Assembly (NCBI GenBank): GCA_028280415.1
Contig: JANQLV010000059.1
Span: 1-64,000, forward strand
Length of the DNA stretch: 64,000 nt
Direction of reading: 5' to 3'
Origin: Saprospiraceae bacterium
GTDB lineage: Bacteria > Bacteroidota > Bacteroidia > Chitinophagales > Saprospiraceae
Of this stretch, positions 1 through 8,654 are shown in pieces. Position numbers and translations under genes: made by a program. Position 1 is the first letter of the stretch. Each line of letters begins with the position of its first letter. The notes under the pieces are model-generated. The model searched no databases. It was not told the DNA's origin and was given only the letters and a program-made list of their open reading frames with translations.

Positions 1-288
1 TATATTGGAAATCGAGGGATGCAAAGTATGAAAATTTTATGGCAAAAGATACCGCATAAAATGCGTCGCTATTGCTTTTTTGAAACAAATGATTGGGAAA
101 CCTATCAATGTGTTTTACCAAAAGATCAACATTGGATAGGCAAAGCATATACTTATTTTATTGAGGGCTTTTTTGCAAAAGTTAGAGCTAGAGTAAGTCG
201 TTTAGTTAGAATTAATTGCACCGCCCATCTATTTATAGCACACAAGGCTCCTGCTAAACGAGGAGCGAAGCGTATAGCGAGCAGGTAG
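1..288 (+). pseudogene. IS1-family transposase, C-terminal fragment
   Basis: The frame is open from base 1, so the gene enters from outside the window and the first ATG (19) is internal. FETNDWETY, LPKDQHWIGKAYT, IEG and ARVSRLVR occur in the order of the end of IS1-type DDE transposases (family pattern TDDW, LP..H..GK..T..IE, R..RL.RK). After SRLVR the expected tail is missing and about 25 unrelated residues follow to the stop, so the 3' end looks truncated or recombined. No terminal inverted repeat was found to the right. Probably a dead element, although the upstream part cannot be seen. Confidence 0.6.
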
Positions 289-301
289 GAGTATCAATTG
301 T

Positions 302-1093
302 TCATGGCTGTTTATTTATGATAATAGGATAAGAGCAATTTTCTTTATCGGTTTTAATATTAATAAAATAGGTTCCATTCTCCAGGTTTTGTAATTGAAT
401 TTGATCAAACGGTTGATTGTAGAATAGATGTTCTGAAATATTAATCCCTAAAACATTTATAATGGAGACTTCCTCAATTTGAGGAGTGAAATAATCTGCT
501 ACAATTATATTAATATTTCCATTAGTTGATGGATTAGGATAGATTTTTAGAGGATTTGAATTACAACCTTTACAATAATTTAGAAGCTCATGTATTTGAT
601 TGACAGGATATTTACTGCTTTGATAATTGACAGAGCCAATATAGTCTTTTCCTTCTTTAGTTAAATAGAGTAAAGAACAAAGAGAAGGATAGTATTCCCA
701 ATAATTTTCTTCCAGACTATCCGGATTATTAATGAATTGGTTCGAATTATATTGTCCAAGAACAATTAAGAATTCTTGATTAATAGGGAATCTTCTGATG
801 ACATTAACATCACATGTTGCTTCACCCAACTTTCCATAAAGTTTGATAGTATCTGTAGCTAGAGGTAAATCTTTTATTCTATTTTTTACTTCAATATAAA
901 CCGCAATATTCAATGAATCATAAATTCTAGTATCGATTACCTTTCCTTCGAAAGCAAAGATTGCGTTATCTGTATTGATAAATTGACATAAAGGCTCTTT
1001 AACACAACTGCAACAATAGGAATATTGAAATGTAAACGCGGATAGAATAATGAATAATAAAGTTTGTTTTAACATTTTTAACATTTTGTTCAA
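302..1093 (-). CDS. Secreted protein with TIMP/NTR-like N-terminus and T9SS sorting domain
   Basis: A signal peptide (LLFIILSAFTFQYSY) is followed at once by CCSC and, about 20 residues on, AIFAFEGKVIDT. A mature N-terminus of Cys-x-Cys followed by a strand of the type 'adhvFrGkV' is what tissue-inhibitor-of-metalloproteinase/netrin-like domains show. The C-terminal 80 residues begin IYPNPSTNGNINI and end with GTYFINI, a typical type A T9SS sorting domain, so the protein should be exported and anchored at or released from the cell surface. The middle region has several Cys that could form disulphides. The T9SS call is firm; the TIMP-like call is an inference from short motifs. It could equally be an unrelated Cys-rich adhesin-like protein. 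Confidence 0.8.
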   Translation of the reverse strand: MNKMLKMLKQTLLFIILSAFTFQYSYCCSCVKEPLCQFINTDNAIFAFEGKVIDTRIYDSLNIAVYIEVKNRIKDLPLATDTIKLYGKLGEATCDVNVIRRFPINQEFLIVLGQYNSNQFINNPDSLEENYWEYYPSLCSLLYLTKEGKDYIGSVNYQSSKYPVNQIHELLNYCKGCNSNPLKIYPNPSTNGNINIIVADYFTPQIEEVSIINVLGINISEHLFYNQPFDQIQLQNLENGTYFINIKTDKENCSYPIIINKQP

Positions 1094-1505
1094 GAAGATA
1101 AGAATTTCTTTTGCATACTCAAAACTATACTTTTTAGTGTAGTTTGTTTTCTGTTTGAAAGTGAAGTTTGATTGAGTTAATAGCCATGAATAATGTGCAT
1201 AGGCTATGTACCCCTATGTGTCGATAGATAGGATTGCTTTTATCATTTTTCTTTTTTGCTTAAAGAAGTTCTAAGAATATTTTAATTTTCCTGTCAAAAA
1301 ACGAGAAAAAATATTCCTGTAGAATACTCTCCGGATGTCAATTCCGGTTCCCTCATTGAGTGCTTAATCAGGTTAACAATTTGTACACTTTGTAAAAGGC
1401 TTTTTGAGTGCAGAAAATCAGGCTAAATGCCATGATTCAAAATTCACAAGCATAAAAGGCATAACCGCTGGTTTTGTCTATAAATATAAAAACAGATCAA
1501 AAAGA

Positions 1506-1546
1506 GGAATCACAAATGATAGCAGGATGACATCATTTGTGATTCC
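1506..1546. repeat. 15-bp perfect hairpin in a 600-bp gene-free stretch
   Basis: Arms GGAATCACAAATGAT and ATCATTTGTGATTCC are exact reverse complements around an 11-base loop. There is no T-run on either side, so it is not a clear intrinsic terminator. It lies in the stretch 1094-1696, where I see no supportable gene. It may be a REP-like element, or an RNA structure at the end of the minus-strand beta-barrel gene. Confidence 0.45.
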
Positions 1547-1696
1547 CAGATAAAGCTGCCTTTATAATCTACGAAACTAAATAGCATACGTTCCGGAGGA
1601 TCGAAAAAGGGTAGGAGAGCTGAGAAACTTTTCACTAAACTTTTAAGCTTCCTGCTTCATAGATTCACCACTACTGTACGGCAAGATTGGTATCGT

Positions 1697-2419
1697 TTAG
1701 AATAAAAACCTCCAGGTAAAATGAATGGGATATATTTCCGTCGATCCTTCTTTGAATAATGGGGTGAACTGATACATAAATCCAAGGGTAGAAGCGTTTA
1801 ATAGATCAAACCGCTTAAAAAACTGACCCTTAAATCCGATCATAAATTCGACTTGCAGGCTGGTCTGATTGACAAAATCACGGAGCAAAATCTGATTCCT
1901 TTCCTCATTACTGCGAAAGTAATAAATGGTTCCTAAATCGTCAGCACCGATGAAATCTAGGGATTGAACGAGGCGAATTCCACTCTGGATAAACATATTT
2001 TTTGAATCGGCTGTGTTATTACTTAAGAAGTAAAACCGGGCCTGCAATGGGAGGGCTATATTACGTTGTCTTATCCCCGTATATTTCCTTTCGGGCCCCG
2101 CCTGAACAATATTTAGAATAGACGGAGATGCAACATCCGTAAAGCCATCAAAATTGTAGGACACCTGTTCAAATTCTACACCAGCTATTAGTGAAAATCG
2201 ATTATGAAAGGCTCTTTCATACATGGCGCCCAATTGTAAATTGGTACTTCCGGCAAAGTAAATGTCGGATGGAAATTGATTCAACATTGAAGAACCGGCC
2301 CCAAAACTGATGTACCAATTATTATGTTTTTGAAACTCGTCGGGCTTCTCTTGTGCGGTTAAATCAATGCATACTAGGATGATTAGCAATGTCAATATTG
2401 CTTTGAATAATGGTTTCAT
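1697..2419 (-). CDS. Outer-membrane beta-barrel protein
   Basis: The N-terminus MKPLFKAILTLLIILVCIDLTAQ is a signal peptide ending at AQ. The rest alternates hydrophobic and polar residues, with aromatic-rich strands (WYISFGAG, RFSLIAGVEFEQVSYNF, LQVEFMIGFKGQFF) and ends in Phe (HFTWRFLF), the usual signal for outer-membrane assembly. Its size fits the small PorT/OmpW-like barrels of Bacteroidota. It lies 67 bp downstream of a Crp/Fnr gene on the same strand, which may control it. The specific function is not recognisable; a transport or structural role is equally possible. Confidence 0.75.
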   Translation of the reverse strand: MKPLFKAILTLLIILVCIDLTAQEKPDEFQKHNNWYISFGAGSSMLNQFPSDIYFAGSTNLQLGAMYERAFHNRFSLIAGVEFEQVSYNFDGFTDVASPSILNIVQAGPERKYTGIRQRNIALPLQARFYFLSNNTADSKNMFIQSGIRLVQSLDFIGADDLGTIYYFRSNEERNQILLRDFVNQTSLQVEFMIGFKGQFFKRFDLLNASTLGFMYQFTPLFKEGSTEIYPIHFTWRFLF

Positions 2420-2486
2420 ATCTTATATCGTTTTTTTATTACAATGCAAAGATATTTCAGAGATAAATGAAAAAAAATAACCTTGG

Positions 2487-3089
2487 TTAAGTTCGTCTCT
2501 TATTCCGGTGAACCCTTCTTTTTATTCGGCTTAGCGATTCAGGTTTTACTTTTAGATAAGTGGCGAGATATTTCTGGGGAATGCGATTAATATAGATAGG
2601 ATAATTGGAAAGCAGGTCAAGGTAGAGTTCTTCCGGACTAAGTGTTAATAACATTAACTCACGCTGTTCCCTCCAAATATAGTAGTTTTCCGTGGTCAAT
2701 CTTCCAATACGTTCACCTATAGCAGAATCCTTGTATAATTCCTGTAAGCTGTCATAATGAATACTGACCAAACATACATCTTCCATAGCCTCTATGAAAA
2801 TGCGGGATGGCTGCCTGGAAAGAAAAGAAGCATAAGAATTGCTTAACTCATTTTCAAATGCAAACTCGAAACTGATTTCATCAATCCCTTTCATTATGAA
2901 ATGCCTGACGCAACCTGAGGCGACGGCAGAAAGATAGTATTCTACCTCACCTTCTCTAATAATATATTCCCCCTTTTTAAAGTAGCGTAGTTTTAAAAAT
3001 GGCTTAATGTTAGACCAGTTTTCATCAAGTATTGGAGCGCCTTCCTCCAGCGCTGCTCTAAAAGCGTTATATAAATTTTCCTCTCTCAA
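2487..3089 (-). CDS. Crp/Fnr-family transcriptional regulator
   Basis: Residues about 25-140 form a cyclic-nucleotide-binding-type beta-roll (FLKLRYFKKGEYIIREGEVEYYLSAVASGCVR). The C-terminus has a helix-turn-helix (RIPQKYLATYLKVKPESLSRIKRR). At 200 residues it matches the short Crp/Fnr proteins common in Bacteroidota. There is no N-terminal Cys cluster, so an Fe-S oxygen sensor like Fnr is unlikely, and the canonical cAMP-binding RS pair is not evident. The effector is unknown. The gene is followed on the same strand by a beta-barrel gene; a second regulator/barrel pair of the same layout lies near 25.1-26.4 kb. Confidence 0.9.
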   Translation of the reverse strand: MREENLYNAFRAALEEGAPILDENWSNIKPFLKLRYFKKGEYIIREGEVEYYLSAVASGCVRHFIMKGIDEISFEFAFENELSNSYASFLSRQPSRIFIEAMEDVCLVSIHYDSLQELYKDSAIGERIGRLTTENYYIWREQRELMLLTLSPEELYLDLLSNYPIYINRIPQKYLATYLKVKPESLSRIKRRVHRNKRRT

Positions 3090-3406
3090 CTAGTTAAATT
3101 GTTTGATCTAAAGTATATCTCGGCTTGCCCGGCTTGAATTCGTTAGATACATTGAAGTGATTTAAACTCATTTCAGTTGCTTTATCTCCCTGTTCAACGT
3201 CTCTTCTCGATCTTTAAGAACAGGAGGCTGGAAGCAAATGCAATATACGAAGGTTTAACATCCTTTTTGAAATATATTCTGTGCTCTTGTGTTTTTGCTG
3301 ACGAGAAGGGGAGTGGTGCCTGTGAAGCAGGATGTTGCGATTATGCTGCGGCTGGAATTTTCAATCAGATAGCTTATAGAAGCAGTCGGGGAGCTTGCCG
3401 CAAGGC

Positions 3407-3526
3407 AGGACCATTACAGCAAACATACAGGCAGGAATGATCGTTAAGGTCGTTGGAAAACTTCTCCATCGATTGCTTGCTATTATAAAAAGGGAAACCA
3501 CTTGCGAAATTGGCTATCCCAGATAA
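3407..3526 (+). pseudogene. Probable IS110-family transposase tail, remnant
   Basis: A short open stretch without its own start reads TITANIQAGMIVKVVGKLLH then RLLAIIKRETTCEIGYPR and a stop. The pattern MIVKVVxKLLxRxxAIxK...YEIGY resembles the last helix of IS116/IS110/IS902-type transposases. Upstream, the frame is blocked by a stop at 3377-3379, and other frames across 3177-3440 look scrambled. This is best read as a decayed insertion-sequence end in the gap 3090-3620, where no intact gene is visible. The match is short and based on remembered family features. Confidence 0.35.
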
Positions 3527-3620
3527 ATGGAAACTTTAAAACGAATACGAAGTTCACTTGGGAGATAGCCAGGGATCGATTTTTTATAGCATTATTTTAG
3601 TTACTTATAATTTTGGAGTA

Positions 3621-4073
3621 TTAACCATTCACTAAACTTACAAATACAGGAAACATTTCCCAACAGACTGGATATTCTGTTTTAATTTGCTTGAGTAATT
3701 CTTCCGCATTTTTTGAATCCATATTATTAAATCTTTCAGGATTTTTCTCGACCATTTTCTGCATTTCGATTCCGACATTTTTTAGATTATCCATATAAGT
3801 CGAATTACTTAGGAACTCAGTATGAAGCCAACTAGTTTTATCGGTCAGTAATTTCTGGGACTCAATTTTTTCTATTGGGCTTTTTGTTTCAGATTTATTT
3901 TGACTGCTTACATATTCATCTAATGATAAGTTGTTACTGTTTTTACATTCACATATTAGAAAATATGGATTAGATATTTCTTGCTTGTTTTCAGTTTGCC
4001 CCATTGCATGGAAGGGCAATTGAATGAGGATGCTTAATATGAAAAGCGGAAAAACATTTAGGATTTGCTTCAT
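3621..4073 (-). CDS. Secreted hypothetical protein
   Basis: I chose the start at MKQILNVFPLFILSILIQLPFHAMGQ because it gives a clean signal peptide ending at GQ; an ATG 15 codons upstream would put a polar leader before it. The mature part is about 125 residues, mostly helical and charged, with Cys pairs (ICEC and VCWEM) that could form a disulphide in the periplasm. I do not recognise a family. It lies 60 bp downstream of a small lipoprotein gene on the same strand and may be co-transcribed with it. Confidence 0.6.
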   Translation of the reverse strand: MKQILNVFPLFILSILIQLPFHAMGQTENKQEISNPYFLICECKNSNNLSLDEYVSSQNKSETKSPIEKIESQKLLTDKTSWLHTEFLSNSTYMDNLKNVGIEMQKMVEKNPERFNNMDSKNAEELLKQIKTEYPVCWEMFPVFVSLVNG

Positions 4074-4133
4074 AACATTTATAATTTTGATTTGACTCTG
4101 ATTGAAACTAAGACCCAATCTCCATCGATTTTT

Positions 4134-4454
4134 TTAGTCCGTTTTTTTGGCTTTAACCTTAATTGTATAAGAAGTCAAAATGCCTGCTGTGATGCCGCTA
4201 ATCAAAAAATCTCCAAATCTGAATTTTGTAATAACCTCACAATTGCCATTGGAAGGTGTATTTACATTCGTTCTTCCTAAAGGGACTAAGCCCCAGAATA
4301 GCCATAATTGTTTGCCTTTTGCATAGGTATATTCTTTCCCGGGACTTTCTTTAAAAGAACCTACGGAAGTTTTAGTGGTCATGCATGAACCAAACAAAAA
4401 AAGAATTGATGCAACGAGTAAGATCAGGATAGATTTTGACAAATATAATTTCAT
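4134..4454 (-). CDS. Bor-like small lipoprotein
   Basis: The N-terminus ends in a lipobox (LFLFGSC), so the protein is a lipoprotein of about 80 mature residues. The layout (Cys start, short polar region, KQLWLFWGLVPLG, then a conserved Cys segment NCEVITKFRFGDFLISGITAGILTSYTIKV) resembles the Bor family, known from phage lambda Bor as a small envelope lipoprotein. A second Bor-like gene lies at 33459-33749. In phage Bor is linked to serum resistance; in this genome the role is unknown. The family assignment is an inference from pattern, not from a search. Confidence 0.65.
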   Translation of the reverse strand: MKLYLSKSILILLVASILFLFGSCMTTKTSVGSFKESPGKEYTYAKGKQLWLFWGLVPLGRTNVNTPSNGNCEVITKFRFGDFLISGITAGILTSYTIKVKAKKTD

Positions 4455-4547
4455 AAAGAATTGGTTTTAATATGGAGGAATTTATAGTGCACTAAATTTA
4501 TAATATAATTTATTAGGATTCAAATTTACCTTTTTATTAAAATTATT

Positions 4548-5636
4548 CTACAAAAAATAGAATAATCCCAATCGAAATTGATTAGTATCAAATTCAACAA
4601 ACCGTTCAAAAACTACGAACTCGTAATTCTCTGTTCTTTGTTTTGGCATAATTTGATAGGAAACAAAAGCATTGAAGCGCTGACCAAAAGAACCATGTAA
4701 TTGGAAATCGTATCCGAAACTAAAACCATCTAAACCAACTATTTCTCCATTAAATTCAGGGCCTGTTATTTGTGAAGAAATATCTAAATTCATGTTAAGC
4801 CCAATTGCAGCTGACAGTTTGAAGCGATTTAATTTATGATAAAGTTGAGTGCTTAATAGAGGTGTGAAATCTAAAGTTCTCAATTTTATATCCCAATCTT
4901 CATTTTCCCAACTATTTTGAGAGAAACCCAATTGAAACCAGAAAGAAAAAAGTCTGTTATATTGGAAATGTGTTCCTATTCCAAATGTTGTATTAATTGA
5001 TGAGCCTAGTTTTTCTGGATAATCTTCAATATTAATCATTCTCGAACCGATTGATCCAAAAACTCCACTTTTTATACGGTCAGTGTATTGAAAGGCCCCT
5101 ATTCTTTTGTAACTTGGATCTTTATATTCATTATACTTTGAAATTACTTTACTTAGTGAAACTAAATCATAGTGAACTTTTTTCTTTTTTATGACCCTGT
5201 TAAAATCTGGTAGCAACTTTGATAATTCTTGTTTAAGATTATTCGAATAAGGGTTAAGGCTTATCCATTCTTGATTTGTTTGAAGATAAAACTTTTTAAC
5301 TCTTTTTGATGAAATTGATCGAGCTAATTTTACATCTCCATTAAGAATAATTTCAACCAACTTATTTTGATTATCTGAATTAATATTAATACTAACTATT
5401 TGCCTCGGGCTATAGTAGGTTTTTACTTCTTTCGCTTTGAGTTCTTTTCTTTTTCCATTCCACATGAAAACTACACGATCTTCATTCGTTTTCTTCTTTA
5501 ATATTTTTGATGCAACTAGTGAATCACCACTTTGAGTTATGACCATTAATAATTTCGAATCTTGATTTTGAGCTTTTATATTGAAGTGGAACAGAAGAGA
5601 TGAAATAGTAATTAGAATTAAAATTTTTTGATGCAT
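4548..5636 (-). CDS. Secreted protein with probable C-terminal outer-membrane barrel
   Basis: A signal peptide (ILILITISSLLFHFNIKAQ) is followed by a region of about 130 residues with short beta elements (SGDSLVASKILKKK, GKRKELKAKEVKTYY), then from about residue 170 aromatic strands typical of a beta-barrel (FGIGTHFQYNRLFSFWFQLGF, RFKLSAAIGLNMNL) ending FRLGLFYFL. The C-terminal aromatic/Leu ending fits outer-membrane insertion. The N-terminal half may be a periplasmic domain. Function is not recognisable. The gene stands alone, with 174 bp of AT-rich DNA upstream that includes a short TTAGTTT tandem repeat. Confidence 0.65.
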   Translation of the reverse strand: MHQKILILITISSLLFHFNIKAQNQDSKLLMVITQSGDSLVASKILKKKTNEDRVVFMWNGKRKELKAKEVKTYYSPRQIVSININSDNQNKLVEIILNGDVKLARSISSKRVKKFYLQTNQEWISLNPYSNNLKQELSKLLPDFNRVIKKKKVHYDLVSLSKVISKYNEYKDPSYKRIGAFQYTDRIKSGVFGSIGSRMINIEDYPEKLGSSINTTFGIGTHFQYNRLFSFWFQLGFSQNSWENEDWDIKLRTLDFTPLLSTQLYHKLNRFKLSAAIGLNMNLDISSQITGPEFNGEIVGLDGFSFGYDFQLHGSFGQRFNAFVSYQIMPKQRTENYEFVVFERFVEFDTNQFRLGLFYFL

Positions 5637-5810
5637 GTCTGAATTAGTTTTAGTTTTAGTTTTGACTTAATTAGAGTTATTATATCAATCGAACAATATA
5701 TGATTTTATTTTTACCTTTTGTATTAATGCTAACAAGCTGTGTAAGCAGGAGATCAATTGAGTGAAAACAATGGACATTTCACGCATTGTAATTTGTTGT
5801 TTTAACAAGT

Positions 5811-6794
5811 TTAATAGGCCTGCTCTATTTGAGATTTAATTTGTTCTTTGATTTCATCCCTTGCGAATGAATGTTTAATGGCCTCCAGATTGCATTTTTT
5901 AAAATGATTTTTGTTCCAGTTAAAAATTTGCTGCAACAGGTAATATTCTTTGCTTAAGGTTACATTTGAAATTGTTCGGGCATCTGTGTTTATACTCATT
6001 GAAATACCATAATTGAAAATTCTATCAATGGTATGATCTTCTATTTTATCAAAAACATTTACCTGAATATTGCTGGTTGGACAAATTTCCAAATGTATTT
6101 TTTGATCTTTTAAAAATGACAGCAGTTTTTCATCTTCGGTACTCCTGACTCCGTGACCTATTCTTAAAGGTTGAAAATGTTCTAATGTTTCCCAAACACT
6201 TTCTGCTCCTTTGGCTTCTCCCGCATGAGCCGTGCATTTTATATTATTTTTTTTGGCAAATTCAAATGCTTTCTTATGCTTGTCAATCGTGAACCCTGCT
6301 TCATCACCGGCTATATCAAAACCCAGGACATGGGTTCCCCTGTATTTCTTCACAAGTTTTACAATATCTAAACTTTGCGTTTCACTATGACGCCTAACCG
6401 TGCATAGAATAATACCTGCGTAAATGCCAAATCTTTTAATATTTTCATTTACTGCTTCATTGACCACTGCTACAACTTGATCTGGAGAAAGCCCTCCGGA
6501 TGTGTGCAGTAATGGTGCAAACCTGATTTCAGCATAGATCACATTATCTGCTTTCAATTGTCTGAATAAATCAAAGGTTACCAGTTTTAATTGCTCTGAG
6601 CTTTGCATTAATTCAAAACCTTTTACGGCTCGTTTAATATAGTCAGCCAGGTCTGTACACTTTTGTGGGGCAATAAATGATTCTTGATACTCTTTTAAAG
6701 TAATCGAGGGCTTTATTTGTTTAACTACTTGAAAACTTAAAGAACAATCCAAATGTAAATGAAGCTCGACTTTAGGTAAATCTTCAATATTCAT
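5811..6794 (-). CDS. add: Adenosine deaminase
   Basis: This enzyme deaminates adenosine/deoxyadenosine to inosine in purine salvage and is cytoplasmic. The amidohydrolase metal and catalytic motifs are all in order: HLHLD near residue 12, HAGE near 190, IGHG near 213 and SINTDARTIS near 267. At 327 residues it has normal length. Two variations stand out. The first motif reads HLHLDCSL rather than HxHxDG. The second Asp of the usual NTDD pair is Ala (NTDAR); in mouse ADA that Asp contacts the purine ring. Related bacterial enzymes are known to vary here, so activity on adenosine is likely but substrate preference could differ. The gene is monocistronic and preceded by a MITE-like palindrome. 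Confidence 0.9.
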   Translation of the reverse strand: MNIEDLPKVELHLHLDCSLSFQVVKQIKPSITLKEYQESFIAPQKCTDLADYIKRAVKGFELMQSSEQLKLVTFDLFRQLKADNVIYAEIRFAPLLHTSGGLSPDQVVAVVNEAVNENIKRFGIYAGIILCTVRRHSETQSLDIVKLVKKYRGTHVLGFDIAGDEAGFTIDKHKKAFEFAKKNNIKCTAHAGEAKGAESVWETLEHFQPLRIGHGVRSTEDEKLLSFLKDQKIHLEICPTSNIQVNVFDKIEDHTIDRIFNYGISMSINTDARTISNVTLSKEYYLLQQIFNWNKNHFKKCNLEAIKHSFARDEIKEQIKSQIEQAY

Positions 6795-6845
6795 AATTTG
6801 TTGTTTATCAAGCTTTTAATAGCGTATCAAGGTCCGTTTAAGCAG

Positions 6846-7050
6846 GAGTCATCCCAATTTTAGTATCATTAAAGGGATTTATAGAATGCTAAAAACTTTT
6901 AAGTTCCATGAAATAGGTATCAGACTTTGGGATTGGGTCAGGTTTTTCGGGCACCAAATACCTAAAATCTAATACCTATTCTACAAAACAATAAATAGCG
7001 AAACACTATTCGATCCCTGAATGGAGCTAGACCAAAATCTGGGATGACTC
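6846..7050. repeat. MITE-like 205-bp near-palindromic element
   Basis: The two ends are inverted: GAGTCATCCCAATTTTAGT on the left and, reversed, GAGTCATCCCAGATTTTGGT on the right. Further nested inverted segments occur inside (GGGATTTATAGAATG against GGGATCGAATAGTG, and AAATAGGTATCAGA against GAATAGGTATTAGA), so most of the element could fold into one long imperfect hairpin. It holds no open reading frame and lies between two minus-strand genes. I could not see an obvious target-site duplication. This structure fits a miniature inverted-repeat element moved in trans. Confidence 0.6.
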
Positions 7051-7074
7051 ATATATAAACTTTGCTTTGTCTTG

Positions 7075-8553
7075 TTATGATTCTCCTGTATGTTTTTTGT
7101 AGAATTCCCAGACTTCTCTGGCCACATTTCTCCCTAATTCTAATCCGGCTACATTATCCGCTTGAATGTGATAACCTCCCAATACTCTTGAAATTCCGGC
7201 CATATTTGCCGTTTCAGTAAAGGTTGGAAATTTAAGCGTTACGGTATCCCCTAAATTATCAGGTTCGGTCATTGCACCTGCAACCAATTGCACCTCTTCA
7301 CCGAATTCATCACTTCCTGTCCATAATTTTAATGCTTCACCACAGCCTCCACTAATGCAGCTATGTCCTGAAACATAACTTGGAAAGGGAGGGCATAGAA
7401 ACGTTTCCGGCGAATATGGCCTCCATTGCGTTCCGTCCATTTCTATCATCCCTTTTCCTTCTCCACCCCAGGCCTTTATTTTTTGATCTTGATAGTATTC
7501 ATGGACCAGGGCATAAGGTCTTGCATAATCATAGTACATCTTTGAATCCCAGGCAGCAATAAATGCATCCATTGCGACGACTTGATTGTAAAAATACATT
7601 TTTACGTCTTGATCAAGAGTATGATTATCTCTTCGTGAAACATCTTGTGCAAATTTCAGCCAATGCCCGGCTTGCTGAACAGATTGTGGTCCGTCTCGCA
7701 TAAATTCAACCAATGCTTTTTGATCGTCGGTCAAATTTGCCTGCATTTCAATTACTTCTTGTACTTCTTCTTCTAATTGTTTGGAGCCTATCATTGGTGG
7801 TGGGCCAGGTCGAAACTGATCTCCTGATTTTAAAGCGATTGGTTTCACTTTATCCCAATAAGGTGTTAAACATCCCGGTGCAAATTTTCCACCTTTCCCG
7901 TCTGAAAAATATTTGGGTTGCCATCGGTTTGCATCCACATTTTTATCTGCGGAATTAACGGGCTCGTATCCAACATAATTAAAATAGGGTTCGCCATTGG
8001 AGCCTTCTTCCTCTCCGTATTGATTGGCACCATCTCCCTTGCGGGCTTCAATAACCGTTTTAGCTGCCAGATTTCCTATTCCCTCAGGGGTATTGGGGTC
8101 TAAACTTTCATTGTTTGGGTCTAAGCCCAATTCTTTCATGAAGTTTACAAACAACTCCTTATCGGAGAAATAATATTCGTTCATTGCCCGAAATGCGGCA
8201 TAACTGATAGCAATTTCTTTATTCTTTAAAGAATGCTCATTTTCGGGCCTTCTTTCGACATTCTTTAGATATACCGGAATAGCCTTTTCATCAAAGCGTG
8301 ACCAGGCATCAAAAACAGAGACGAATATTAAGCCCAAATATCGAGAAGTTATTGTCGGTCGGGGATTAAAACGTTCCGTGTCATTTGCTGTTGCAATTAA
8401 AGCCATTTCTCCCCATTTGTAGGCGAGATTTTCGATTCCTTTAGGTTCTTCTACAGATACAGAAGGTGAATCTTGATTTTCGTTTTTGTTGTTACTTTCC
8501 TTGCATCCGAAAGTAACAAATGCCATTAGTAAGATTAAGAAAATTTTATTCAT
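7075..8553 (-). CDS. Vanadium-dependent haloperoxidase / PAP2-type lipoprotein
   Basis: The chosen start gives MNKIFLILLMAFVTFGCKE, a lipoprotein signal; an ATG 24 codons upstream has no such signal. The C-terminal half carries the vanadate/phosphate-site motifs of the haloperoxidase-PAP2 superfamily in order: KMYYDYARP, PFPSYVSGHSCISGG and SRVLGGYHIQADNVAGLELG. These supply the Lys-Arg, Ser-Gly-His and Arg-His residues that bind vanadate or phosphate. At 492 residues it matches the bacterial haloperoxidase-like family rather than small PAP2 phosphatases. It would act at the periplasm or cell surface. Whether it oxidises halide or is a phosphatase cannot be told from sequence. It seems to be a single-gene unit. 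Confidence 0.85.
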   Translation of the reverse strand: MNKIFLILLMAFVTFGCKESNNKNENQDSPSVSVEEPKGIENLAYKWGEMALIATANDTERFNPRPTITSRYLGLIFVSVFDAWSRFDEKAIPVYLKNVERRPENEHSLKNKEIAISYAAFRAMNEYYFSDKELFVNFMKELGLDPNNESLDPNTPEGIGNLAAKTVIEARKGDGANQYGEEEGSNGEPYFNYVGYEPVNSADKNVDANRWQPKYFSDGKGGKFAPGCLTPYWDKVKPIALKSGDQFRPGPPPMIGSKQLEEEVQEVIEMQANLTDDQKALVEFMRDGPQSVQQAGHWLKFAQDVSRRDNHTLDQDVKMYFYNQVVAMDAFIAAWDSKMYYDYARPYALVHEYYQDQKIKAWGGEGKGMIEMDGTQWRPYSPETFLCPPFPSYVSGHSCISGGCGEALKLWTGSDEFGEEVQLVAGAMTEPDNLGDTVTLKFPTFTETANMAGISRVLGGYHIQADNVAGLELGRNVAREVWEFYKKHTGES

Positions 8554-8654
8554 TTTTTGTTTGATTGATTGGTTTAATTTTCTAATGAGAAACAAAGTCT
8601 GGCATGCCGTATGGTGCATAGCCATTATTGCCGTTTGTATTTCGTTGAGCGAAG

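Noticed and set aside
3177-3440. Plus-strand frame of 87 codons
   Set aside because: Composition is scrambled and Cys-rich; it overlaps what looks like a decayed transposase region and shows no start signal or family pattern.
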